Assembly (NCBI GenBank): GCA_017562135.1
Contig: QEYB01000646.1
Span: 62,001 to 126,000, forward strand
Direction of reading: 5' to 3'
DNA: 64,000 nucleotides
From: Dipylidium caninum
Taxonomy: Eukaryota; Platyhelminthes; Cestoda; Cyclophyllidea; Dipylidiidae
A program made the position numbers and the translations under genes. Position 1 is the first letter of the stretch. The number at the start of each line of letters is the position of its first letter. This document shows positions 36,101-50,570 of the stretch, piece after piece. The notes under the pieces were generated by a model. That model was given only the letters and a program-made list of their open reading frames with translations. It had not been told where the DNA came from and did no database searches.

Positions 36101-38511
36101 AGGCATAAGAAAGACGGGGGAAAGGGGGGAATGAAAGGGAGAGAGAGCATTGACACTCTATTCTCTCTAATCCAATCTCCAACGAAATGACCAATTGTGA
36201 AAGTCCTTTTGCCTAATGCATTTCTTAATTTCTCCGAGGAGGGTAAAACGTCCACCTTGTAGAATCCACCGACTACAAATAGCGCGATCAGTTAATTGGA
36301 ATGCCCTGGGGAATCAAGATTGGCTTGGGTAGATTTCTGGCAAGCAGACCTCAGGGGTTGGCGTATATCGCATGTTGACTGGCTTCACAACCAATGGAAA
36401 TATAGTTTCGTGGACCAAAGCCTCCAAACACTGCTGAGTACGAGGCCGGACAGCAGTGATACGGGTATACGCCGGTGAGTATGGCGACTATGTGAGGTTA
36501 CACACACACCAACGCATGGCATTTTGACTGTGAGGACAGTCAGGTGACACAATCAGCCGACTGTCTGCATATCATCCTAATCATCGAAGAAAAGGCTTCC
36601 ACCGCGTGACTAACATGATAATAGTGAAGAGAAGGATTGACATACGCCATACCTGTCTAATCTCCTTCAGAAGCCCGAGAGCTGGCTCGTAATTGGGTGG
36701 ATCGGCATTGAGATGGGTTCGTTGAACATCCCAAAAGGCTCTGTGCATGGTCTCCTTGATGCCTTTTTCCAATCTGGTAATTATAAGAATCATAGCATAG
36801 ATTACACCCTTCCTAAGGTTCAGTTGAAATTCCCGCAGTTGGTGCCTACATTTTGAGATGTGACTGCTTTTAATTAGTCTACGTTAGTAGAGTCAGCAGG
36901 AAGGTAAGCTACAAGATTGACAATTCGTGCTTCCTCTCGATACTTGAAGAGTTTATCATGATAGAATGTGATGATTAGACAGAATCGTGATGAATGTCTG
37001 GATGAAAAAGGATGACAGGAACTCGCGATAGACAGATCTCCCAAATGGATGGTCGACACAGGAGTTAGTCGATTGCTAGACTGTCAAACATCAAAATTAA
37101 CCTAGTTTCAAAGTGAATCGATAAAGGTCTGGAAGATGGAATCCAAGGGAAAGTAAAAGTGAATAGAGTCGAGTGGAAGGTAACACGACAGATTGATTGG
37201 TTGTGAATTAAGATAGATCTGGGGTTGTCGGATCTATCTTAAATAGACTTGGTCGAAAGCATTACTTACCAAACCACCTTCTACCAGTTAGGCTAGTAAG
37301 GGGTTCAGGGAATGCTAAAAAAGAGAACTGTAGGAAAATTGTGCCCAATTGTCAGAAGTAAACATTACGCCTTCCCGGTATGAGACACACACAAGGCAAC
37401 CAGGTGTAAACCAATTCTACTTATATAGTGGCGAATAAAAGCGGGACTCCATGTAGTCAGTCAACCAGAAAGCCATCAATAAAGCTGTTTTTTGTAACGT
37501 GAAAGCGGTCAAAAAACTACAACAGGTTGATTAACGAATTAGTAATAGGCAACTTAGGAGTTCTAAGCATTCACTCAGCCGCAAACAAGCGAAGTAGACG
37601 ATTACAGTCTTAAATAACAGAGTATCGAGGACTGAGGTTAAACATCCCACTTAATTGAACATTTTCTGGAGAAATAGACCAAAAAATGTTCACATCGCTC
37701 CTGCTCCCAAACCCCTTCTTTGTTAATAGAATAATGTAGATTGAAATAGAACCACGAAAGAAAAAGGCCGAACCAACTTCAGTAGAGTTTTTTTTCTTTT
37801 TTTTTCAGATGAGAATTTCACGGTGCAATCATACGAGGTCCACTCACCTATTCGCAGTTCAAAACATGAACTTTAATAGTACAGACAGACAGACCTATTC
37901 TAAGTTAAAAAGAGGAACAGAAGAAGCGTCCGATAAGAAAAAACTGTAGGTGCGTTGACGCGAGTCACAAGGTCAACGATTTGCATTTCAATTAATAAGG
38001 ACATTAGGTGTATTGGGAATAAAGCAATCATATGATCAGTGTAGTAGTTGTACCGAAGAATTTTTTTCACATGCTCCTCAGCTATTGAACAGAGACAATG
38101 GTTATAATAAAAATATACAATTTGAAGGTCTTACGGTTCCGTAGATCTCTCCATTTTAAAGTTGGAATCAACGCTGATCTCATGAACAAGAGACATTTTG
38201 TAGAAGCTGTTAGCTGCTTCAGCCAACTGATCGATGGTCACCTGCTTGGGCGGGGAAGCTATGATTATGAATAAAAAGACGTAAATGCAAGGTGTGAAAT
38301 AAATTTTACAGACGATTCTCGATCACAACTAGAGGAGATAGAATAGGCAAATTAATAAGTGCTTTAATGAGTTGAACGCACGCGAAATGGCTATGGATGG
38401 GTGAAATGATTCCTGACGGATTTTTCCGTCGATTGGAAAGCCATTTTCAGCTGGTTCTTCTTTAGAATTCCGCGGATCAGCTTCATTTGGGTCACGTTTT
38501 TCTGATGACAT
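33200..38511 (-). CDS. TCP11 family protein (T-complex 11-like)
   Basis: Nine exons with consistent phases, read 38511 downward: 38511-38382, 38258-38135, 36773-36653, 36035-35812, 35418-35282, 35022-34850, 34528-34290, 33906-33680, 33609-33200 (594 aa). Family landmarks in order: SPPKQVTIDQLAEAA and MSLVHEISVDSNFK (about 44-80); IKETMHRAFWDV (about 90); LRAQIAARLD and the CAPVRDPDV core (about 140-190); FTVLELMHMDLANFTIQ and RPYIRQQAGDYEREKF (about 205-240); and a C-terminal block ending HNRHVFGPHYAEIIQDLL. The TCP11 family includes TCP11, linked to sperm function and cAMP signalling in mammals, and the more widespread TCP11L1/L2; sequence alone does not decide which. The exon 1 donor is uncertain, with an in-phase alternative upstream. 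The start ATG directly follows TTTACCAG, so it may lie on a trans-spliced leader acceptor. Confidence 0.85.
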
Positions 38512-40174
38512 CTGGTAAATCAACGGAAGGGAGAGATAAGAGTAAGATAACCTGTTTTAAACACAGGAAAAGGCGGAGTCTGGCGCTTAAAACAATCATA
38601 TGTGATGATTATACACGGAAACAATTCAAAACGAAAAGAGCATTCGTAAAGAAGTTAAATAGGCTGACGAATAAACTCATTGGGTTAGTTATTATTAGGT
38701 TATATACTCTGAAGCAGAATAGACGGATTTAAATGAGTGCAGCAATGAAATTTATTGATGAACTAAATAGCTGAATTTATCCTAGAGATGAATACTGCGC
38801 GCAAAGGTTAGTGTTAGAATTCAAGGGTAAGTCACCGAAACAACCAATAAAACATTTAAATAACAGCTGTGACAACGCAATTCAACCTTGAAATATAGGT
38901 GCGTCTAAAATTTGTAAGACAAGTGTGATAAAGTTTTTTATGAAAATAAAGAGTGTGATCTGATGATGTCAAAATCGGACTTGCTGTTATTTTGAATATA
39001 TCTCATACTCAGCTAACCATTCGGCTGTGCTCAATTTGAAGCTTCGTACGTGCGCGAAAACAAGCGGTTGTTATGTTTGGAATCTCTCCCCGCATAATTC
39101 GGCCTATCAGTTACGCATTAAAAGTCAAGTACTCACGGAAATAAGGGAGTTTTAGTTCATCAAGCAAGTTTTCACATTCAATGATCTGTTGATCGGCGGC
39201 CGCGAAGTTAACTGTCCTTTCAGTATCCGTGATCTTTCACCATCATCTTGTGCAATAACACTAGAAATCAGTCTTCAAAATTGGTAAATTCCTCTAAATT
39301 AACATGATAAAGTTCTTTGGTTATTGGGCACAAATTTCATGGTAAATATCCCCCGGACTGTGTATGACTCAGTATTTACTTTTTTTAAACATTATCAAAC
39401 TATCTTTATACGGAAAGGACACCACCTGATACACATAATTCTCAACCTTTTTCGTATCGTTTCCCTTATTTTACTAAAAGTAATGAGTTGAAAGGGCTGG
39501 TAAGTATATACTCAACACACACACACCGCTCGAGCCTAAGAATTTCGTGTGGTGTTAAGAGTTTCAGACATTCCCGATCGGCATTTAAATTACTTATACA
39601 ATTCCCACCGAAGTGCCAGGTGATATCCTTAGGGGATGAGACCATTCGTATAATTCCATTTGCCATGATAATCTGCACTTAATAAGCAACACGATACGGT
39701 TAGATTAAGGTGTACCACATTGACAAGAGGGTTAGATGACAAAATACTCGGAAAATTGACGAGAATTTTCAAAATCTGAAGGACAGAGGGCATTATTTCG
39801 TCGAGAGAAAGAGAGAGAAAAAAAATTGAGAGGTGACAAAAGCTAAGATGGTAAAGAAAGCGATAATATGTTAGGCAAGAAAGATGGACCGACATCGACG
39901 CAAAAGCGCACGAAATGTCATAAAAATGATCGAAAATGGAGATGAAATAATAACTAAGGTCTGAGCGACAAAGTTGGCACATCTCATATAAGATTTTTCA
40001 ACAGTTCGGCAATTAATTTGCACGTCAGTGTCATGGTCGACAGCAACTGTGCAACGGGAGCAAGTCGAAGCGTGGGAAAGTGAATTTTTAGAGGGCTTTG
40101 AGACAATTGGAGTGGTGCCACGTAAGTTAAGGGTGCGAAGGCGCACATCAGAGACTGTCATGGGAAACGGAGGG
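38512..40174. other. Intergenic, with one exon-like segment on the minus strand
   Basis: Mostly AT-rich without a gene. The segment 39212-39138 (-) is bounded by CAG and GTGAGT and encodes an open acidic/Leu-rich peptide (ending NLLDELKLPYF). It does not join in phase to the TCP11-family exon 1, and no partner exon is recognised. Confidence 0.3.
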
Positions 40175-40180
40175 TATAAA
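40175..40180 (+). promoter_or_regulatory. TATA box of actin A
   Basis: TATAAA in a GGTATAAAGA context, 56 nt before the ATG. No CArG box is visible in the preceding 200 bp, unlike the paralogue in the other repeat arm. Confidence 0.6.
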
Positions 40181-40235
40181 GACAACGGAGAGGCACTAGA
40201 ATTCAATAACCAAAGAGGCTATTAAACCACGCAGA

Positions 40236-41351
40236 ATGAACACAGAAAAAAGCGCACTCGTGATTGACAATGGCTCGGGTATGTGCAAGGCTGGCTTTGC
40301 GGGTGACGACTCGCCGCGGACGGTCTTTCACTCTCAGGTTGGTCGACCGCGCATACAAGGCATAGGCAACCAGAACATCTACTTGGGGAACGAGGCTCAG
40401 TCGAAGAGAGGCATCCTCACCCTCATATACCCCATCGAGCACGGCATTGTGACCAACTGGGACGACATGGAGAAGATTTGGCACCACACTTTCTACAACG
40501 AGCTTCGTGTGGCCCCCGAGGAGCATCCCGTCCTCCTCACCGAGGCGCCACTCAATCCCAAGGCGAATCGGGAGAAGATGACGCAGATCATGTTCGAGAC
40601 CTTCAACTGTCCCGCCATGTACGTGGCCATTCAGGCGGTGCTCTCGCTCTACGCCTCCGGTCGCACCACCGGCGTCGTCCTCGACTCCGGCGACGGGGTG
40701 ACCCACACCGTGCCCATCTACGAGGGCTACGCTCTGCCCCACGCCATCCAGCGTCTCGATCTCGCGGGTCGCGACCTCACCGGCTTGCTCGCCAAACTCC
40801 TCTCCGAAGGCGGCTGCTACTACATCACTGGCGCCGAGCGTGAAATTGTACGCGACATCAAGGAGAAGCTCTGCTACGTGGCACTCGACTTCGACAACGA
40901 GATGGCCACCGCCGCCACCAGCTCCTCCCTCGAGAAGACCTACGAACTGCCCGACGGCCAGGTGATCACCGTGGGCAACGAGCGCTTCCGCTGCCCCGAG
41001 GCGCTCTTCCAGCCCAACTTCCTCGGCCTCGAGTGCAACGGCATCCACGAGACGACCTACAACTCCATTATGAAGTGCGACTTGGATATCAGGAAGGACC
41101 TCTACTCCAACGTGGTCATGTCGGGCGGTTCCACCATGTACCCGGGCATTGCGGACCGCATGAACAAGGACCTCACCGCGCTGGCGCCGAGCACCATGAA
41201 GATAAAGATAATCGCACCGCCCGAGCGCAAGTACTCCGTGTGGATCGGTGGCTCCATTCTCGCCTCACTGTCCACCTTCCAGCAGATGTGGATCACCAAA
41301 CAGGAGTACGACGAGGCGGGACCGGGCATTGTGCATCGCAAGTGCTTCTGA
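40236..41351 (+). CDS. Divergent intronless actin (actin A), shortened D-loop
   Basis: Actin-family protein of 371 aa in one exon. The nucleotide clefts are intact: [15 protein letters not shown] at the N-terminus, LDSGDGVTH in the second phosphate loop, and the ending GIVHRKCF. Two blocks are unusual. Subdomain 2 around the DNase-I-binding loop is four residues shorter and altered ([18 protein letters not shown]). Residues about 181-197 in subdomain 4 also differ ([17 protein letters not shown]). Nearly everything else is identical to one or other neighbouring actin, with exact synonymous sites, so the gene is a mosaic made by gene conversion. Codon use is strongly GC3-biased, as expected of a highly expressed gene. 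It could be a working isoform with changed filament contacts or a recent non-functional copy; the intact frame favours a working gene. Confidence 0.9.
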
Positions 41352-42103
41352 GTGCATTCCACCCCTCCTCAGTCCCCACCTCCCCACCTCCCCACCTCCC
41401 CACCTCGCCCGTCCTCACGTCTCACTACACTCGACTTTTACTTCTTGTCCCCTCGCTTCTTGTATTGTCTCATCTCATCACCTCCCTCACCTCCTCACCT
41501 CACCTCTCACCTCTCACCTCACCTCACGCATCACGCATCACCTCATATTTCAATCCCATCTTGTCTTGCCTTTTTATTCTTGTCTTGTCTTGTCATGTTG
41601 TGACATATCTCAGTGTTCGGCGTGAATAAAGTTCGAATGTAAGGTAGTCAGCGGCTGCTCAGGCAACCCAGGGCGGCAGGCTGGCTGAGGAAGGGAAGGA
41701 AAGGGAAGGGAAGGGAAGGGAAGGAAGGAAGGAAGGGAGGGGGGAAGGGAGGGGAGGGGGGGGGAGTGGGACGAGAGCGAGTTGGTAGTCGTGGAGGAAA
41801 GAAGAATTTCAGGCTGGTGCATGACGCGTGGTGGATGTCGGGCGGTGGGGTTTGCTTCACTGAAGGCGCTAAAATCTGATTAGTATTTTGTGTTGTTGTT
41901 GCTGCTGGTGGTGATGGTGGTGGTGGCGGAACTGGGGACGTCGGTAATGTCTTCTTGATTAAGCGGTTCTCGGGCTGTTAGCTCGCGTCTACGTGTTCTG
42001 GCACACACACACACACACACACACAGAGGCAACAGGTGGAGAGAGGCAAAAAGAGGCAGGCAGACATTCACCGAGACAAAAATGTCGGCGAAGCAGAGGC
42101 GTT
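40258..42103 (+). repeat. Left arm of ~1.85-kb inverted repeat
   Basis: Covers actin A from just after its start through its 3' UTR and about 470 bp beyond the poly(A) signal, including GGAAG-rich DNA (41680-41763), the GTTGTTGTTGCTGCTGGTGG stretch and (CA)13 at about 42001-42026. The reverse complement recurs at 48630-50460. Simple-repeat stretches within the arms have diverged most. Confidence 0.88.
41625..41630 (+). terminator. Poly(A) signal AATAAA of actin A
   Basis: AATAAA about 275 nt after the stop. The same hexamer and context are conserved in the opposite repeat arm (inverted, 49083-49088), serving actin C. Confidence 0.7.
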
Positions 42104-42280
42104 GAGCTGAGCTCTGCTGAGAAGAGTGGAACAGAGCGGGGCTGGAGATGGAGTGAGTGGAGTTGAGTTGAGTAGAACAGATCAGACCAGACCGGAGCGG
42201 AGCGGAGCGGAGCGGAGCGCAGCTGGGCGGAACAGCGTTGAGGCGGGCAAATGACACGCGGACTCCCTTAGCTGAGCACG

Positions 42281-43297
42281 ATGATACCATCGGACGAGGG
42301 CGCCATTGCCGTTGTCATCGACACTGGATCCAGCAGTTGCCGAGTTGGCTTCGCCGGTGACGACTGTCCCAGGGTGATTCAGACCACCACGATGTTGGAC
42401 CGGCGGAGAGGCCTTTGGCCCATTGAACGAGGACGTGTAGTGGATTGGGAGTTTCTCGAGATCTTGTGGTGGGAGGCTCTCAGCCTCGAGGATGTTGGCT
42501 TCGTCGAGAATCCCCTCCTCTTCACTGAAGCGACTTTTGCCCCCAAATCGGAACGTGAAAAGATCGCACAAATCGTCTTTGAGAGTTTTCACTCGCCTGC
42601 TGTCTACCTCTCCAATCAGGCCAGTTTGGCGCTCTACTCGACGGGCAAAACCACCGGTCTGGTGCTCGATGTTGGCCATGGTGTAACTCAAAGCGTTCCC
42701 GTCGTGGAGGGCCGCCCCCTCCACTACGGTCTGGTCATCTCGGAGTTGGGAGGCATGGATTTGACCGAGTACTTCCACACGCTGACCGGTCGCAACGATC
42801 GTTGTGAATTGTTGAAGGAGAGGATGTGCGAGGTGTCACTGAACCCCCGAAGACGTCCCCCCTCCACTCGGGTGGAGTACAGCCTTCCGGACGGTGAGGT
42901 GGTCACTCTGCGCGCCCAGAGATTCCAATGCCCCGAGGCGCTGTTCCGCCCCGAGCTCCTTAACAGGGAGTTGAGAGGCCTGGCCGTTCAAGAGGCCGTC
43001 TACCACTCCATCCAACACTGCGACCTCTACACTCGACGCGCTATGTACGCTAACATCGAGTTGGCGGGTGGATCAACTATGTTTCGCAATTTCAAGGCCC
43101 GAATGGCCCGGGAGATGGCAACGATCGCCCAGTCCTCCTACAAAATCGCGGTGAACAGCCCACCGGAGGGCGGCAGATTCGCCTCCTGGCTCGGCGGCTC
43201 GATTTTCGCCTCGCTGTCGACTTTGGCGACGTTGTGGATAACGAAACACGACTACGAGGAGTCGGGACCGGGAATTATGCATCGCAAGTGCAATTAG
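42281..43297 (+). CDS. Reduced actin-like protein lacking most of subdomain 2
   Basis: Single exon, 338 aa, clearly of the actin fold but far from conventional actin. Retained: IDTGSSSCRVGFAGDD (first phosphate loop), NQASLALYSTGKTTGLVLD (sensor Gln and second-loop Asp), AGGSTMF (adenosine motif), WLGGSIFASLSTL and the ending GPGIMHRKCN. Lost: about 26 residues between GDDCPR and the PIERG motif, removing the DNase-I loop and most of subdomain 2, and about 15 residues in subdomain 4. The catalytic-loop D-S-G-D-G reads D-V-G-H-G. These losses remove known longitudinal filament contacts, so it probably cannot form normal filaments; that is inference. It matches no numbered ARP that I recognise. 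AATAAA at 43334-43339 gives a very short 3' UTR. There is no TATA box. (GGAGC)n DNA lies just upstream (42194-42220). Confidence 0.85.
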   Translation: MIPSDEGAIAVVIDTGSSSCRVGFAGDDCPRVIQTTTMLDRRRGLWPIERGRVVDWEFLEILWWEALSLEDVGFVENPLLFTEATFAPKSEREKIAQIVFESFHSPAVYLSNQASLALYSTGKTTGLVLDVGHGVTQSVPVVEGRPLHYGLVISELGGMDLTEYFHTLTGRNDRCELLKERMCEVSLNPRRRPPSTRVEYSLPDGEVVTLRAQRFQCPEALFRPELLNRELRGLAVQEAVYHSIQHCDLYTRRAMYANIELAGGSTMFRNFKARMAREMATIAQSSYKIAVNSPPEGGRFASWLGGSIFASLSTLATLWITKHDYEESGPGIMHRKCN

Positions 43298-44035
43298 CCA
43301 AGGCGGTCGCCTCTGTGGCGATCTGAGATGAGAAATAAAGTCTGTCAGAGGAGAGAAAAAGGCTTGTCTTCGGGGGGAATTTGGGGGGATGGCGAGTTGG
43401 TGGGCGGTTGGATCGGAGGAGGATTTGGCCATCCACCTCAGCTCCCGTCCTCCGTTGAGTGGCGGACCTCCTCTCCGCCACAATCGCCACAGAAGGCTCG
43501 CCGATGGCATCTACATTCCCGTATAACCTTCGTGGCGATCTCCGTCGGCCCTCCTGAGACACGGCACACGAAAACGCCATTCTGGGCCGCAAAGGCGACC
43601 GAATCTACACACAAACTCACAAGCAAAGACTGCGAAACCGCTGAGAAGGCATCCGCCTGCTCATCATCGGCAGCAGTATCTCCTCGAGGGGGTGAAACAG
43701 CTGAGAAGGCGGAGGAGGACGCGGCTCTGCACTCCCCAGCCCCCATTGGGTCGTTCGTTTGAAGAAAGCGGGAAGAATTTGCCTTCTTCGTCAACTGCAA
43801 CCACACTCTTAAAACTTTTAACTAATGCAGCTCACGAAGACGTCTGCTCCGCGAGGAAGCATCGAAGAACACGACCAAAGTGGCCTCTTTAATAGGCACT
43901 CGCAGGAACAGGGCGTCGGGGAAGCGGGGGGACGGCAGTGGGGGCGGGGGCGGGTTTGACAGGGAAACGAGGGCGTACGTTGCTGGGGGGCGGCGGAGGG
44001 GAGGAGCGCGGAAGGAGTGGGGGAAGAGTGTGCGA
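43298..44035. other. Convergent intergenic region
   Basis: Separates the 3' ends of the reduced actin-like gene (+) and actin B (-). TTTAAT at 43888-43893 gives ATTAAA on the minus strand, a candidate poly(A) signal for actin B. G-rich low-complexity DNA lies at about 43915-44030. No gene. Confidence 0.5.
43334..43339 (+). terminator. Poly(A) signal of reduced actin-like gene
   Basis: AATAAA 37 nt after the stop codon, implying a 3' UTR of roughly 60 nt. Confidence 0.6.
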
Positions 44036-48629
<4,594 letters not shown>

Positions 48630-50460
48630 ACGCCTCTGCTTCGCCGACATTTTTGTCTCGGTGAATGTCTGCCTGCCTCTTTTTGCCTCTCTCCACCTGT
48701 TGCCTCTGTGTGTGTGTGTGTGTGTTTGCGTGCCAGAACACGTAGACGCGAGCTAACAGCCCGAGAACCGCTTAATCAAGAACATTACCGACGTCGCTAG
48801 TTCCGCCACCACCACCATCACGATCACCAGTAGCAACAATAACAACACAAAAACTAACCACATTTTAGCGCCTTCAGTGAAGCAAACCCCACCACCCGAC
48901 ATCCACCACGCGCCATGCACCAGCTGAATTCTTCTTTCCCTCCACGACTATCAACTCGCTCTCCCCACTCCCCCCTCCCACCCTCCGCCCTCCTCCTTCT
49001 TTCCTTTCCTTCCCTTCCCTTCTCCCAGCCATCCTGCCGCCCTGGGATGCCTGAGCAGCCGCCGACTACCTCACATTCGACCTTTATTCACGCCGAACAC
49101 TGAGATATGTCACAACATGACAAGACAAGACAAAAAGGCAAGGAAAGGAAAGGCAAGACAAGACAAGACAAGACGAGTTGAGATGTGATGCGATGCGATG
49201 CGATGCGATGCGATGCGATGGGGTGAGGTGAGGTGAGGTGAGATGAGACAATACAAGAGGCGATAGGACAAGAAGTAAAAAGTCGAGTGTAGAGGTGAGG
49301 ACGGGCGATGTGGGGATGTGGGGAAGTGGGGACTGAGGAGAGGTGGAATGCACTCAGAAGCACTTGCGATGCACAATGCCCGGTCCCGCCTCGTCGTACT
49401 CCTGTTTGGTGATCCACATCTGCTGGAAGGTGGACAGTGAGGCGAGAATGGAGCCACCGATCCACACGGAGTACTTGCGCTCGGGCGGTGCGATTATCTT
49501 TATCTTCATGGTGCTCGGCGCCAGCGCGGTGAGGTCCTTGTTCATGCGGTCCGCAATACCCGGGTACATGGTGGAACCGCCCGACATGACCACGTTGGAG
49601 TAGAGGTCCTTCCTGATATCCAAGTCGCACTTCATAATGGAGTTGTAGGTCGTCTCGTGGATGCCGTTGCACTCGAGGCCGAGGAAGTTGGGCTGGAAGA
49701 GCGCCTCGGGGCAGCGGAAGCGCTCGTTGCCCACGGTGATCACCTGGCCGTCGGGCAGTTCGTAGGTCTTCTCGAGGGAGGAGCTGGTGGCGGCGGTGGC
49801 CATCTCGTTGTCGAAGTCGAGTGCCACGTAGCAGAGCTTCTCCTTGATGTCGCGTACAATTTCACGCTCGGCAGTGGTGGTGAAGGCGCAGCCGCGTTCG
49901 GTGAGGAGTTTGGTGAGCCAGTCGGTGAGGTCGCGACCCGCGAGATCGAGACGCTGGATGGCGTGGGGCAGAGCGTAGCCCTCGTAGATGGGCACGGTGT
50001 GACTGACACCGTCGCCGGAGTCGAGGACGATGCCGGTGGTGCGACCGGAGGCGTAGAGCGAGAGCACCGCCTGAATGGCCACGTACATGGCGGGACAGTT
50101 GAAGGTCTCGAACATGATCTGCGTCATCTTCTCCCGATTCACCTTGGGATTGAGTGGCGCCTCGGTGAGGAGGACGGGATGCTCCTCGGGGGCCACACGA
50201 AGCTCATTGTAGAAAGTGTGGTGCCAAATCTTCTCCATGTCGTCCCAGTTGGTCACAATGCCGTGCTCGATGGGGTATTTGAGGGTGAGGATGCCTCTCT
50301 TCGACTGCGCCTCGTCGCCCACGTAGCTGTCCTTGTTGCCCATTCCGACCATGATGCTTTGTTGACGCGGTCGACCGACCAGAGAGGGAAAGACAGCCCG
50401 CGGCGAGTCGTCACCCGCAAAGCCAGCCTTGCACATACCCGAGCCATTGTCAATCACGAG
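48630..50460 (-). repeat. Right arm of ~1.85-kb inverted repeat
   Basis: Reverse complement of the left arm, covering actin C and its 3' flank. Locally expanded tandem units differ from the left arm: GATGC units (about 49186-49218) and GGTGA units (49220-49241). (GT)n at about 48706-48724 corresponds to (CA)n in the left arm. Homology past the poly(A) signal shows a DNA-level segmental duplication rather than retroposition. Confidence 0.88.
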
Positions 50461-50481
50461 CGATGTAATCTCCTCAGTCAT
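49354..50481 (-). CDS. Intronless actin (actin C)
   Basis: Single-exon actin of 375 aa starting [15 protein letters not shown]. All actin landmarks are present: GFAGDDSPR, a full-length D-loop ([19 protein letters not shown]), [22 protein letters not shown], the ending VHRKCF. The D-loop differs mildly from actin B ([12 protein letters not shown] against [12 protein letters not shown]). The C-terminal half from about residue 200 is identical in protein to actin A. It lies in the right arm of the inverted repeat, with a compact CArG plus TATA promoter and inverted AATAAA at 49083-49088. Absence of the codon-42 intron seen in actin B implies a different origin or intron loss before the arm duplication. 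Confidence 0.95.
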
Positions 50482-50531
50482 TCTTGCTCTCCTTCAATAC
50501 GCGATTGCTCTGCTTCTCAGTCGCCTCGTCT

Positions 50532-50570
50532 CTTATATCTCCTAGTAGCCTCCAAAATCTCCAAATATGG
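50532..50570 (-). promoter_or_regulatory. CArG box plus TATA box of actin C
   Basis: A perfect CArG box (CCAAATATGG) at 50561-50570 is followed on the minus strand by TATAAG at 50537-50532, 51 nt before the ATG. The CArG-TATA-ATG order over 90 bp is a compact SRF-type actin promoter. Confidence 0.7.
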
